Assembly: GCA_026874595.1 (NCBI GenBank)
Contig: CM049306.1
Coordinates: 34,116,019-34,180,018, forward strand
From: Sipunculus nudus
Taxonomy: Eukaryota; Annelida; Sipuncula; Golfingiida; Sipunculidae
Direction: 5' to 3'
Length of the DNA: 64,000 nucleotides
The position numbers and the translations under genes were made by a program. Below the pieces are notes generated by a model that saw only the letters and a program-made list of their open reading frames with translations, ran no database searches and was not told the origin of the DNA. Position 1 is the first letter of the stretch. Every line of letters starts with the position of its first letter. Shown in pieces: positions 11,360-24,476 of this stretch.

Positions 11360-11523
11360 GGATAGTGCCTTAATTTAGTCTTTAGGTGTGGAGGAAACCA
11401 GAAATTCAAGAAGAAAGACCTACCTTGGGTGGTCAACTAAATTAAGTTATCAGGCCGGGATAGAAACCTTGGCTGGAAGCGAAGAGTACCGAGTCGAGAA
11501 TTACCACTCGACTATCCAGGCCA
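11360..11523 (-). mobile_element. tRNA-derived SINE, minus strand
   Basis: Read on the minus strand, the element starts near 11523 with TGGCCTGGATAGTCGAGTGG, an A-box-like block (11504-11518). A degenerate B box GGTTTCTATCCCGG follows at 11455-11469. The tRNA-like part resembles a long-arm (Ser/Leu) tRNA. The downstream part contains GGTTTCCTCCACACCT (complement of about 11385-11400), a SINE-tail motif I recall from other marine invertebrates. The tail end is not precise. Confidence 0.5.
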
Positions 11524-13415
11524 CAGCTGAAATGGGATGTTGTCTTTGATATTTAAAAGTGTTTGAATTAAAATTAAAACATTTGGCTAAATCAGTGGTA
11601 TTTAAAATCACTGAAACAATACATCAAATACAACTATCTCATACAACTTTTCACAAAACAGCAGGACCGGCATTATTCATAAACGATCTACATTTTGTTT
11701 CGTTCGATTTATTCAACGTAATATCTTTGAGCATGATACCACACCCTACAGTCCTAAGTTTGCTGTAGCCCGATCAAATATATCATAAATCCATTATGTG
11801 TAAATTGACCTGACAAAATAAGTATTCATTAAAATGCATAAAATCCTTTCTCCGTCGAACTGAAGTTGTTTTGTCGAACATATTGCTGATACTTTCCTTT
11901 AATTGAGATTAATGACGTCCCTGTCTATTCGTTTTTCACAACCCTTTTAGAGAAAAAGAAATAACCGCCCTTGACCAAATTACTGTGGCAAATAAAAATT
12001 ACCTTTAATTGTCGTATATGAAATAGTGGATAGTCATAAGTTTCTCTTTGTCCTTACGGCTTCAGATAAAATAACCAGCTGTTTCTGCCTCTTCGTACAT
12101 CCGTAAACGTTTATATGTGACAAGATATCTAATAACATGTAAGTATTATGCGGGGTGTTAGATGAGTCATATTGGTCTCCTTAGCTGAATGGTCACTTTA
12201 CATGCTGTACTTGTCAAATATAAGAATTGCTCACATTCACGCTCGGTTAAAATACCAACTTCTTTGGGATAAACTTTTAGTCCTTCTATATTTCTGCAGT
12301 TCCGAAATCATCAGCATCTAGATATAGAAGAAATAAATTGCCATATATTTTAATCGGGGATTATTGAATAAAAAAGGTAATAATAAATTCAAATTTATTG
12401 TGTCATAAAATATGCATACGGTCAGATAAAAGATAAGTTTATAGAATCTTTATCGGAGGATAAACTGATTTTAAATTAGATTAAATATGTTCTCTAGATT
12501 GCATTACAAGTTTATTTGTTAAACTCTCCTATATTTTAAGAAAATAGTTCATCCGAAGGAAAGAAAATGAACCTTCTTCTACTGTTAACCAGAAAATAAC
12601 TGAATCAGTGCCTAATAAAGACATGAACATTGCGATTCAGGAACAACGCGATTAAGGATGTATCAAATATTGATTGAAGGCTTCATAGGATAAGTAAAAG
12701 GAGGAATTAAAATTGGAAAAGATCCATGAACTTATTAGCTTAGAGTTAGTCTAGTCTTTTGAAGCATTTCAGGACACTTGTAAGAGAAGATCAGTATTGT
12801 ATCTGAAGAGGGACAACATGCATGTTAATCCAGCGCATTTTTAACTTATCGCTATGAGTTCAGATATTTAATTAAGATCACAAAATTTCTTGTCATCTTA
12901 ATATAAACAACTTAAAATTTCCCCCGATTTGCGACAACAGGATTTTTCTTATTATAGTTCCGGATTATACGACATTAACTATACAATATGATCATATCTA
13001 TCCAAAATATTAGTGTTATCCATATCGCGGGATTTGTTGTAGGTATAACGTTTACGAATCCAGAAAGCCACAAATCATGTTACCCATGAGACATCCTCCA
13101 TAGATTGACCGAGACTTTTGAAACTGTAGACCATATATTGATAAAAAGAAAATAAAAATGTTAAACATAGGTTTAAATGAGGCGTTAAAATAAGTATGGT
13201 AACTGCATTTACCACAAAGTATCTTGTATAACTTCATTGTGTTCATTAACGGAAGGTAAATCAGACCTTTTATTAATTAGTTAATATTTATCAAACATGA
13301 AACGAAGAGCAGTGAACGACATTATCTAACTTTCTGGGGCAATAATTAGAATAACGATTTTAAAACAACTATCGATTAGGCAGTACAAAATATTCGCTTA
13401 ACGGACTCTGAGGCC

Positions 13416-13416
<1 letters not shown>
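11524..13416. other. Non-coding stretch
   Basis: AT-rich, with no convincing exon or element. An A-box-like TTAGCTGAATGGT near 12181 has no matching B box and is not called. Confidence 0.5.

Positions 13417-13453
<37 letters not shown>
13417..13453. repeat. (GA)n microsatellite
   Basis: About 36 bases of perfect GA dinucleotide repeat. Confidence 0.95.
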
Positions 13454-13455
<2 letters not shown>

Positions 13456-16400
13456 AATTCGTTTTGAAAATTAATACACAAATCGGGACAAGGTAAGTGA
13501 AAGTTGATGAGCTTGAAATGAAAAATTGAAAAAAACTACGCTTCATTTTTAAATGGTGCATTTAAACGCAAATAAAGGTAGACAATTTCCTTGAAAAAAA
13601 TACATGGTCTTCAAAGGGCAAGTGGGCGAGTCCCTAAAATGACAATTTATGTTAAGTTTAAGTACCACGCCTTCGCAATAGCTCATTAATGGTATCATTA
13701 TAACAATGTGAGCATGGAGTATTTAACCGAGAGTTTAACGTGATTTCATGCAGCGGCGCATCTGTATAGCCTGTTTGCCTCCCTGGGCGATCACAGAAAT
13801 TGCCGCCCCTCTAACAAAACAATTGAACAACAAATTGTAACATAACATCTCGAATTTCTTATTTGCTTTAAGTTAACAACAACGTAATTATGTCGAAGAA
13901 TCATTAAATGAGATTTTTATGCCACATATTTAGAGAAGTCACGTATATGCTCATTTAAATCAAAAGATTGCTTTGACTTGAAACCACGATTTTTTAGTAT
14001 GACGTGCACATAAAAGAATAAATTGTAACTAGAAAAAAAGTTACACGGCAGGATACTCATATAACGTGGTGAATAATTTTTTCACGATTTATGATTACCT
14101 TAAATTCCACATTGTAAAACTTCATTTGGTGAGTTTAATTCATAAAATATGAATATAAATACACTGCCACTTCTGTAACTCCACTTCTGTGTATCGCAAA
14201 TGACAACAGCTATAGATAATAGCTGTACACATAATAAGAGTTCTGTGATATGCATGGTGCTAAAGCAAGGAAGGCACTTTTAAAAAACTGTAGTCTATAC
14301 TAGAAACGCGGATGGTTATTCCATGAGCTAAATGTGTGCAAGACATGTTATTTTTTTTTCAAATAAAAGACCAGTTGGATAAATAGTCATTTTTCTTTTT
14401 CCAATGTCCCCAAAGTAAAAACATGCTTTATTTCAAAACTACATCAGTTATATTTAAGAATTAGTTATAATGTTTGTATCCTTCTACGCAAAGTTTTATT
14501 TTTGAACTAGTGATCATTTGATATTCAATAAAGTATTTCATTATATTTCAAGAAATCATTAAAATATATATTATATATTATATTGTAAATTGAGTAATTT
14601 GCTGAAACCGCGAATCATTTGACTGGTACTCAGTGTATAATTCCTGAAACTGAATAACTGAAAGTGGGGAACAAAGCCAACAACCACCAAACATTTCAAT
14701 TTTTCAACTTATCATTAAAAAATGTCAAATTTGAACCTATAAATGTATATATACTTTTCGAGGAACTCCTAATACCGCTTCATATAACTAATTCTTATGT
14801 ACGCCAATTAATAATATTTTATTGTGTTTGAAACATTTGCCACAGCATATATGGAAAAAATAAGAATTTATGAAAAAAATGTCAGTTATTGGAAATATTT
14901 TACTAAATAATCATTCGTGTGTAAATGCATAAATCATGTACTTGTTTTTTAACTCAGAATATTTCAGGAATAAAGTCCCGGGGATAGAAAGATTATAAGA
15001 AGGAAGATTAAATAATGAAACATGATGTAAACATAGCCCGATTTATGTTTTTAAAAATTGAATTCTCACTTTAATTTTCATTAGCAGATATTCAGTGTCT
15101 AGAATTAAAGAAAATGTAACCATCAATGTGAAATTCGAAGTCCTATGGTGGGGTTGGGGGATTGACATTGCCCCCTGCGGCCCTCCGTCCTTGAGTTAAT
15201 AAAGTGAACATTCCTTTCCTTTACGTGAGCCACAAATCGAATCAAAACTGGTCCGAGAAGATGAACGTGTATACTTTTTTCTGGCTTACCTTAAAAAGAA
15301 GTTCGACATCGATTTGAACATCTGAGGATTTTCAGGAGTGATATGGTAGTGTTTATATAAGTTCTTTGATGGATGGTTTGAAATAAAAAATTTAAGAGTT
15401 ATTATGGTCCAAGGCTGCATCGTGCTTACTGCGGCAGGAATAAATTGATCTGCTTAATACATGCTGGCGGGGCGGCAACACCTTTTTGATAAGGTTGCGC
15501 GGAATCCAGGAAAAGCCCACATGCTATGACGTACACGCCAGATTTGTCAGCTGTGTAATTTTTAAACGAAAACATTTCGTGGGACAGTGACAGTGGTTAG
15601 CTGCTCGCTGGGCTTAGGGTACTAGAAAGCAGACAATGGCACATCAAAGGCCCGGGTGCCGAATGAGTTTTATTAGAAATGATCCAGATCCGAAACCGAC
15701 ACGTACACCCGCCTTAAAAGGTTCCCTATAAAAGTGCAATTATACAAACGAGTAGCCAAGGACTGGAAGCCCGATCAGGGAAAAACAGCGTCAAGCATGT
15801 GATTTGTATACGCTTCCGACGCAGCGGTTATTCACGGCAGTCGTCCCATACGTCCTTTGGTGTAACCGTTGCTTTGTGTGGCAAGATTCCCTGGGCGCGA
15901 CCTACAGGGCGAGCACAAAGTAAAAAATTATATTCAAACTAATGAGAGCATGGTATTGCATTTTGCATTCAGCCTATATTTTGAACATGCGACACCCGCT
16001 CTCGTTGATCCTATAACTCCGTTTCTGGGAATTATCGTAAGGTCCAAGGTTTCTACTCAAAACTGTTACGGTAATTGCCAGCGATTACGTTTTCAATCGC
16101 CCAAAGCTCTCTCGACAAGTAACTACTTCCCTTTTGACTTTCGTGTATTATTTCCGTGCGATTGTCAAATCCTGACTGGATTTTTCTTCTTATACTAACA
16201 GGAGCTTTTCTGTGACTCTAGTTTTCGTACAGACTAAAACCCAGATGTCGTAAGTCAGAAGTCGGAAGTAAAAAACATCAGCTCAAAACCCCCGATGGAA
16301 CAAAAGGTGTCGAACTGTGTGCTCTGAAAATCTCCATAATATGCCCAATACATCAACGATTCAATAAAAGTCGTGTCTCTAAAAATAAACGTTTTTTTTT

Positions 16401-17627
16401 ATCCCGGTAAAAAGTAACCTGCTGCACTGGCACAAACCTGCTGTTGCGAGATAATATTTAACGACTACTGTCACTGTTGTTTACAACCATGATTGCTCGG
16501 ATATCTCTCTTGGATCCCTTCAAGGAGGGTTAACTTGGCTAGCGGTAAGCGATAATATTTTATTCGCCCTAAATATGTTAACATCACCTGTGCAGTCGAA
16601 GTAGGATATCACATACTTTGACTCGTTAATGCACACGGTATAGTGACGAAAAAAGACATCTGACAACAAATAAAGAAACACTCTTTTTCCCGTCCTCTTA
16701 ACAAGATCGGCGACGATTTAAGACCGGGCGTCTGATCAAAGATATACGGTATATTATTTCGTTGTCATGGCAAACCAATTCAGAGGATATTTTAGAGGGC
16801 CATGGTAACGTAAGCACCTTAAAATATAAAGTTTGACCAGAAAGTCAGCTGTCAGTAAAATCATATTAAATAAAATTTGCATAGAAGTATTATCACATAA
16901 GCCTGATTTTTTTGTTGTCTTAAAGGATTAATTAAGACTTATCTTGTACAAATGCATGATACCTCTTTTCACAGAGGAATCCTCGCAAAACCTTTGTACA
17001 ACTTGTCCAAGGTTATGACAAATAAGAGCCATTAATTTTTGTAGCCCCTGAAGTGGTTATTTTTTCCCACTGTCCTTCAAGGTGTCTTCCCTTTGTCCTT
17101 GGCTCGACCGTTACTACTCTATAGGCACGCCAGGTTATCCTCATGGCATGGGGAATCAAGAAGGTGACAGGTTTACATAGATAGCAGTAAGTAGAGCGCA
17201 CGCCTACACAACGGCAAATTACTCCTACTAGATCGACCATTCCTTTGAATTCGCAACAAAATGTTTAATCCTAACGGATAATCACACTGACCGATGGAAA
17301 TCGGGTGTAACTTTACCTTTATTGCGGACGTAATTCTAATTCACCTTCTCGTTTACTTTGCAATATGACGACATTTGAGCACAACTGCAAAGATCCCCCT
17401 ATAAAACAGGCCTTAAATTTAGAAAGCACGAAATTATAAGGTTCTTTACAAATACAAATAACACGGCATCATATAGTTATTGTCTTCCTCATGCAGTATA
17501 CAGCGCCACCTATAGCGAATGCTGTTTCCGAGGGGCGTCTGACGTATAAAGTATTAGTCAAGCAAGGGATAAAACAGCTCACTTAAATTTGCATAATGGT
17601 CTCTCTGTATAAATTCATACTAGGCCA
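13454..17627. other. Long non-coding stretch
   Basis: No gene recognised in about 4.2 kb. The longest open frame (15869-16198, 109 codons) has no domain and no coding signature. The segment around 15430-15900 is less AT-rich than its surroundings. Without comparison to a related genome I cannot tell whether it holds conserved regulatory DNA. Confidence 0.45.
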
Positions 17628-17675
17628 TGGCTCAGTGGGCTTTCACTCTCACTAGTCAAGCAATTGATTCCTGGA
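17628..17675 (+). mobile_element. tRNA-like SINE head fragment
   Basis: An A-box-like TGGCTCAGTGGGC at 17628-17640 and a weak B-box-like GCAATTGATTCCTGG at 17660-17674. The spacing is shorter than in an intact tRNA. No tail identified. Confidence 0.3.
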
Positions 17676-19075
17676 CAGGAACACAGCCAAGTATGTGAAG
17701 CGAACGGCCTTTTGATAATGAATAAGCTTTGTAGCCCGGGTATTCTAAGACCTGGTCAACAGATCGTGTTGTTCCCGGGGGTACAGTGCCTTTCTGGCGC
17801 ATTTGAACTAGTTGATTTTAAGCCCTTTAATATTCTTTTGTAAGTACTTCGATGTCTACATAAAAAGAAAGATTGGAAAAAAGAGGAAGAGATACCAGAC
17901 TACCGTTCAATTGCCGTGACAACCTGTCATGGAGATGCCGTAAACAGGTGCATCTTTCTCTGAATACTGGAAAAGGTAAGAGTGAAAAAAAATGAATAAT
18001 AAAACTTTTGTTTGGTTGTTAATTGAATGCAATACTGACCTCCATTTTCGTTACTCAAACATTATGTAAAAACAAACAGAATTGTCTTTAAAATGTGTTT
18101 CCGTCTGACTGAAGACGGATAAATCTCGGAAAAGACAATGAAGTCTAAACGTGATATATTAACCCACTGACTTTAGAAAATGTAATGGAATGTTAACAGA
18201 TGAATGAATTACACAAGTAACATGAAATAAATAAACGGTACGTGTGATAATTCCGAAAATAAAGCGCAGGCATTGCATTGTTTCCGAATAAGAAGTAATT
18301 ACGTATCATTCTGCCTCGGGATCCGCTGTCATGCTGTATCGTGTAAATAAGACTTAATTGCTGCCACTTGGAATAAATCCTAGGCAGAAAACAGAACTTT
18401 TGAGCATAGCTCCTCAAGACACCATGGAAAGTAATTATTATCAATATCAAAATGATTACTGTCCCTGTTTACCTAGAAGAAGCCAACATAATACTCGTCG
18501 CTATTTGGAATGTTAGGAATGGAAGCTGAAAAAGTATGAAGGGTGACTTCAGTCTCCGTATGCCTAAACCTTCTTAAAAAGAAAGCTAAGTAACCAATGC
18601 ACTCCATCAGGACAACAAAGACAATATTAGAGGGCATCCCTCCTCCAAGGTCTTAAATCGGGGCCAAATCTGATTATAGAGGTGCCGTGTGAGGGGACAA
18701 TCAATAGAAGTACAGAAAGACAGAAAGGACATCCGCTCAAAAACTTAAGAAAACCCCCACCCCCCACACCATACTCCCCTTATGACACAAATTTTCATCA
18801 CTCCCGATACATATGAAATATATTTTTCTTTTTCATAATCGGAAAATAAATTTTGCTCACTTTTCAGCATAATGTTATTTATTTTGATTTAAACAATCAA
18901 ATACATGTTTTATCAGGAATGAAAACTCAGGATATTGACATACGGTATTCCCAATTGTTTCCATATGAGATGTAAAATTGAATGATTGTTGAAGGAAAAA
19001 CAAGAAATCTGAAAAAAAATCACAAGAAATCGATATATATTTTAACGAACCCAAAGAAGCATCATTCACTTATTT
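17676..19075. other. Non-coding stretch
   Basis: No gene, RNA or bounded element recognised. Confidence 0.5.
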
Positions 19076-19310
19076 GGGTCATACTGCCAGGTTCATTCGT
19101 GCGATAGCGACTGTTCGTTTGTGAATATTCCTTGATTACGTTCCTGGATCCGGATTATGTGCCGGATTCACAAAAAAAAGTTAATCGATTTTCCCGATTA
19201 ACTCTGATTGCTCTGAAAATTTCATAAGATTCCATTCATGATTGTGGAGTTTCGTTGTAATCAACAATACAAACACACGAAGGGGATAAAACACAAACCC
19301 TCCTGGCGGA
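19076..19310 (+). mobile_element. Dispersed repeat family R3, copy 2
   Basis: Shares the core AATATTCCTTGATTACGTTCC and the GATCCGGATTATGTGCCGGAT block with copies at 4702-4972 and 46302-46570. It ends in CCTCCTGGCGGA after an ACACAC-rich tract. Same orientation as the other copies. No coding sequence. Confidence 0.65.
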
Positions 19311-20194
19311 TACAAATATAAAACTGATTAGGGAATTGTCTCGAAATCTTTAATAACTTGTTTCATTTCCCTAAAATAAGGCGGACAAAAGGCACTTTCT
19401 CTCCGCCCCTAAAATGCCCCCCTCCCCCCGAACAAGGCCAGTGAAGATGGTACACGTGTGTGTGTGCGTGTTGGGCAGATAAGGATATTCTTGGCCCCGA
19501 CTATTTTCCGAATTCCTGTTTAGGCCATACAACAAACAAATTATTTTTCTATGGACTCTTTGGTGCGAGGGGGCGATTTTTTTCTGTACGTTTTCTTTAA
19601 CCAGTTGAGATATCCTACCTGGAATTTGCCAGCTAGCCTAGAAAAGGCCAAAATCTGCTTCAGTTATTGAAATAAATTGTCCGAAAGGTCAATTGTTTTA
19701 CATATATATTCGTACTTCTACGTTTCAGGCTTTTTTAACAAGCATCTCTCAGTGATGGGGCTCAGAGACAGCTACGCTTGAAAATTTACTTCTGATTGGT
19801 TACGTGTGCCACTGCTGAAATGGTTACGCGTTGCTGTGCTTTTGGACATACAGCACACACAGCATTTTAAACATAAATAATGACAGCCTATCAGCAAGTA
19901 GGAAATCAAATAAAACTAAGACTGAATTTGGGTTTTCACAGGAGTGTCCACACTTGTCCTATCTTGCATTTTATTAACTCTTGGCACGTGATTTATACAA
20001 TAAAATAGCCTTTACACAGGGCTTTTCAATTGGTCGGTTATTATACCATAGAAAGCGTGGCACGGCTTTGATATAAAAGAAAGGGGAATCGCATTTTATA
20101 CCGGAAACTACCGCGCATCCCATAAACAGGTACCGCTATCATAAGCCCTGCCGTAGGATACGAAGTGAATTTCACTTAAAGCGCTTAAATGTTG
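19311..20194. other. Non-coding stretch
   Basis: Includes a short C-rich run near 19418-19428. No gene or bounded element recognised. Confidence 0.5.
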
Positions 20195-20203
20195 GTGTCA
20201 TTC
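20195..20203 (+). repeat. Target-site duplication GTGTCATTC, left copy
   Basis: A 9-bp word identical to 20867-20875. The two copies flank the element at 20204-20866. Confidence 0.85.
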
Positions 20204-20866
20204 TACGCTCCCGAGGCAGCGGAAATCTTGCGCTTCTAAAGAAGCAACTGATTTTCACGCTGCCAGCTTTGACCGTTTATGATATATTTAGACACCAGAT
20301 GGCGGTTCGTTGTCCGCTGAAATAAACGTGCGTATGATGTGACAAGAAGCCATTAAACAAACACTCGACAGGCATCCTGGCTCCGCCCATTGCTGCGCTT
20401 CAAGCGCCGCTTGATGAGTTTCCGGTCGAATTTAAATTGCTCCCTCTGCATTCTCGCATCATCGATCGATTGGATTATGACATTATGACTGTGTTAGCGT
20501 AGCCATGTATCTGTTGTCTGCACAACTGAAACAAGCCAGCGAGGTGTGCACGCAGCCTTTGTTGTTACGTTTCGTTTGAATAACATCTCACCGGCCGAGC
20601 ATCCTATGTGCCCAAGGCCCTAAGCAAACCACGTCAGGGGCAATTCTCTCTGAGCCTGTGGCCTGTTCAGACGGTAACGCGGGGCGATGAGCTGTCACTC
20701 AAAACGAAATCAACATGATTGGCCCCGTTTATTCCTCGCGTGGCTTTGTCTTCCAGCACAAGGTCTCATCTGATTGGTGTAGCAATTCTGGATACGAGGT
20801 CACAACAAACAGCGCCTTACGATATAGGTAGTGGCCCTATAGGAAAAGCGCTGTGTAAAGAGCGTA
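20204..20866 (+). mobile_element. Non-autonomous DNA transposon with 9-bp target duplication, copy 1
   Basis: A 663-bp element starting TACGCTCCC and ending GAGCGTA. The short terminal inverted repeat is TACGCTC/GAGCGTA. It is flanked by a perfect 9-bp direct repeat, GTGTCATTC. A second copy at 47859-48546, in the same orientation and very similar throughout by eye, has its own different 9-bp flank. That proves the boundaries. A 9-bp duplication is characteristic of Mutator-like elements, but the family assignment is an inference because no transposase is present. The element carries GATTGG (inverted CCAAT) words, a CTCCGCCCAT-like GC box and many CpGs, so it looks promoter-like compared with its AT-rich surroundings. 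Confidence 0.88.
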
Positions 20867-20875
20867 GTGTCATTC
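20867..20875 (+). repeat. Target-site duplication GTGTCATTC, right copy
   Basis: Perfect match to 20195-20203. Confidence 0.85.
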
Positions 20876-21171
20876 TTGGGAAGAAACCTAATTAAAAAAT
20901 GCTAGATTAGTTTTCCTTTTTTTCTTAAATAATTGTTTGTGGAGGTAAATGTCTGAATTTTAATTCTAGTATATGTTACATGGGGGTAACACACCTTTCT
21001 TTCCACTTATATCCTAGTTTTAACCAGGCCCGGCTACTACCGCCCCTGAAGGGCCCTGGGTGTGTGTTCTTCCCTAGCACTGAGGGCCCCTGAAAGCGCA
21101 CTCAAGTGCGACTGAATCGCCGCCGTGGGAACCAAGACCTTTAAAATCTTCCCACTTTCCGTATCGCATGA

Positions 21172-21245
21172 TATTCAAACTGTCAAACGATCTCCCGGCT
21201 CTGAGTCGTATGTTCTAACGAAGCTAGACCACATAAGCCCGTCTA
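21172..21245 (-). mobile_element. tRNA-like SINE head fragment, minus strand
   Basis: On the minus strand this reads GGTCTAG...TTAGAACATACGACTC followed by AGAGCCGGGAGATCGTTTGA. The block ACTCARAGCCGGGAGATCGT also occurs in the SINE at 22140-22432. The A-box region is recognisable. The B box is eroded to CAGTTTGAATATC. Confidence 0.55.
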
Positions 21246-21361
21246 TCCGCGAGATGAAGAGAATGGTCTCTTAAAGTCACAAAACGCTTTTATTGGGATT
21301 TTATGCATGCTTGGAAAATACTGCCATCGCTCAAGCATGTATGAAAATTATTATTTTCAAC

Positions 21362-21812
21362 TTAAAGGGGCCCAATCACCTATCTGATTTTTATCAACTA
21401 AAGGTTATCCGTTCGAGCTTTTATAAAAATTGGCAAGAATACTAGGATACCACGGCATACAGGCTACTTGTTTTGTTTATATCAACATTTTTATAGTATG
21501 TTCATTAATAAAAAAAAAACACAATGAGGGCATATGGTGGCAAGTCAGAAAAGCTTGAGCTTTGCAAATGGTGTTTTGCAACATGTGCCCTTTCTACCAT
21601 GGCAAATATGCAACCTACCACCTTAGGTTATGTTTTCCTGTTTGTCAACATTGCTCTGTTTACAAACATGTTGTTGATAAACAAGTTCATACTTTCTTCG
21701 TGGAGGCGATTTATGAACTTTTATAACAAGCATTTCCCATAGATTATTAATATATACACTGAGGAACCAAGAAATCACATAAATTCTTTTTCAAAAGACA
21801 GGCGAGTTTAAC
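21362..21812 (+). mobile_element. TTAA-ended MITE family R1, copy 2
   Basis: About 450 bp, starting TTAAAGGGGCCCAATCACC and ending at a degenerate GTTTAACC. Shared blocks with 29462-29939 include ACCTATCTGA, AACTAAAGGT, GCTTTGCAAATGG, TTTTGCAACA, CCTACCACCTTAG, TTTACAAACATGTTGTTGA and AACAAGTTCAT. The 72-codon open frame inside is not conserved between copies and is not a gene. Confidence 0.85.
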
Positions 21813-22139
21813 CAACTCTAATTCTACAGGACACAACTTTCCGCTATCCGTTTATACCTTTGCTGGGTCTTCACCGTATATATTTATTACAACAAATATA
21901 AGTCTTTATAAATCATGGACATGTATTACACCTTGTCACAAAGAAAGTGGTGAGCTTGTCTGAGCCAGCTCGGCCATTGTGTGTGTTTATAGGACTTTAA
22001 ACGAGGAGAACTGTTCATTCAATGCGTCTCACCTGACATACAATCCTCAGCAGGTAACCAAGCATAAAATTAAGAAAATACAACACCAGTTCAGTGATTA
22101 GGTTTTTGTTTTCCAATTGCTGCAGTGAATGAAATGTCA

Positions 22140-22432
22140 AACTAAAGCAGCACAGGACTCAAAGCCGGGAGATCGTGGGTTCGAATCTCACCCGAGATGG
22201 TGAGGTTTTTCACGGTCGACCCAAACCAAGGGTGAGCGCTCTGCAGGCATTATGGGAAGGCTGTGCCCCACGGCCGTGCATCACTTATATATGAGTGTTT
22301 CTTTATAGGGGGGGGGGGGTCCTCGGTTTTATGACCCAACAATGGGGAAGATTACACACCAAGGACCCGCAGGTGCGGTAGACACCGGACAGGTGTGACA
22401 CCAGTATACAAAATTAAAAAAAAAATAATAGG
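22140..22432 (+). mobile_element. tRNA-derived SINE with distinctive 3' tail
   Basis: The head contains ACTCAAAGCCGGGAGATCGT and a good B box, GGGTTCGAATCTC (22177-22189). The A box is degenerate. The body has a G10-13 run near 22307. The tail GGACCCGCAGGTGCGGTAGA at 22362-22381, then CACCGG...GGTGTGACACCAG, ends in an A-rich tract. The same tail occurs at 42073-42140 without this head, which identifies it as a mobile 3' module. Confidence 0.7.
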
Positions 22433-23198
22433 AAGCGAGTGCTACCGCCCTGTCAAGTAGTCCCAAACCAAAATGGAAACTCTGCAGATGTACATACTTT
22501 GGTTAAGAATTAGATAAGTCAGCATTAAAAATAGAGGCGGTTACCTCCACCAAAATAAAAATAAATAAAAAAAAAAGCTAAAGCAAACGTCATCATCTTT
22601 ATAAAAAGGCAGTAACACATTACACCAAAAAAAACCTACAACGAAAATTGAAATTTAATTCCCATGCTTTTTTGTATACACATTTGGTGTCCTACATCGT
22701 AAAAAGTACGAACAGGGCGTTAGATTTAAAGGGTGTAGAACTATTACCTGTGCAGTCCTTTAAGGGGTTTCATATTAACTCCTTAAACAAAATGTAAGAC
22801 GTTTACGGAGAAGGCTTCCAAGGCGACACTCCGCGAAAGCACTTCACGTGTGGAATAATCAAGGAAAACACCTAAATAAGAACAAACGTTTGCATAATAT
22901 TCCGTTTCAGCTAAGGATACATAAAAACAGCGAATCGTTTTAACACCTGCATTAACATGCCATACAAGGTATTGTGATGTGTAGTTTAACATCTTTTTTG
23001 TACATTATGCAAGTAACCGGACCCTAATAGTAAGATGAACAGTCTAAAAAATAAAAAGTGCCTGTTCGTGATACTTTGAGAGAAAAAAATTGAAAAGACT
23101 GGCCATTTCTGTTACCAAAGCCTACTGATTATACCAATCGTGAAGGGCAACCTAATATTTATGATCATATTACTATTCATGATATAAAAGTTATATCG

Positions 23199-23202
<4 letters not shown>
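22433..23202. other. Non-coding stretch
   Basis: AT-rich sequence with A-runs near 22560-22577. Nothing recognised. Confidence 0.5.

Positions 23203-23250
<48 letters not shown>
23203..23250. repeat. (TA)n array, left of inverted-repeat element
   Basis: About 48 bases of perfect TA repeat immediately preceding the terminal repeat at 23251. Confidence 0.95.
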
Positions 23251-23252
<2 letters not shown>

Positions 23253-24475
23253 TCAATGTGTAAAATCAGTCACTTTACAAAGTGGCTGATTCTGTAACAC
23301 AGATTTAAATGACATTTCATTTTCTTCATTCACTTTACTCATACAAAAAATTATACATTTTATATCATATAATTGCAATTTGAAGCTAGTTTACAGCAAG
23401 TTTTAAGCAAATTTGCCTTGAAAAATGGGGATATTCTTCAGAAACCAACAATATATTAAATTATTTGACCTAAAAATACTTAGGACAGCAAACGTCCCCT
23501 GAGAAACTCCCCCAAAGCCCCCCCCCCCCCCCCAACCACTATCCAAACCCTTGGATCCCCCTTTGGTTATTTCAAAATATAACTAAGTCAATGTTTGAAT
23601 TCTCGAAATGGACGGATAATTTTATTTGTGCTTTAATATTTGAGTTCCACAGTGTCAGGCAAAAGAATTATATATAATCTAGTTTGATCTGAAATATTAC
23701 ACTCCTTTGACATTTTACAACATCGTTACAATTAAAAAAAAAATGCTCTTCTGTACTGTCTTAAATAGGAACAGTTTACTACTCAACACAACCAGCAATC
23801 ACAGTTCGGGTTAACCCAAAGAATGTAGATGGTAAACAAATTAAAACTAACAAATGCAGTCGGTCTATCTGTGATTAAACACGACCCTTTGTAATTAACT
23901 GAGACATTTCTTAATCATGTATTTGATAATGTTTACTTATATCTGTGGTTATCTTTCAATGTTTACAATTAACATTATTCATTTTACAAATTATTGCACA
24001 TTTTTATGTTTTAATGTTTATTTATCCAAAAACTTTTTTGACTTGATTCTCTTTCTTACATAAGCAAAGATGGAACCTTTTGAGTTGTAAATAAAGTATG
24101 CATATTTCATTACGTTATTATGGTCTGCATATTTCATCTATATCATTCTGGATACCTCTCACCAGTCTGCATGTGTATTTAAGTCTTATTACATGATCAG
24201 CATTCTTCATAAATGGCCCAGATAAAAGAAACGGGAATAATTTACTGATTCACAATGTCTGTGTCACAAAAGTGAGATATTTGAAACAAAAAAAAAAATA
24301 ATTTGTTATGTCAGTTAGGTCAATGTATCAAATAAACAGGCTGATTTTTCAGTCAATTTGTAAAATGCCTGATTATTTCATTCATTTTATTAAGTGCCTG
24401 AGTGAATCAGGCAATTTGTAAATTGACTAAAAATTTCGGGCAATTTACAAATTGACTGATTTTACACATTGACTG

Positions 24476-24476
<1 letters not shown>
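23251..24476. mobile_element. Inverted-repeat element seated within a (TA)n array
   Basis: The left end AGTCAATGTGTAAAATCAGT (23251-23270) is the complement of the right end (about 24454-24474), and similarity continues past TCA into TTTACAA. Both ends abut long (TA)n arrays, as if the element had inserted into a TA microsatellite. Subterminal sequence at 24333-24450 repeats GCCTGAT...CAATTTGTAAA-type words in both directions. It is 1.2 kb with no open frame, so it is non-autonomous. A target duplication cannot be read because the flanks are TA repeats. Confidence 0.75.

Noticed and set aside
12175-12245. Possible tRNA or SINE from an A-box-like TTAGCTGAATGGT
   Set aside because: No B box at a suitable distance and no stem pairing.
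15869-16198. 109-codon open frame
   Set aside because: No recognisable domain and no clear coding bias. One frame of this length is expected by chance in 64 kb.
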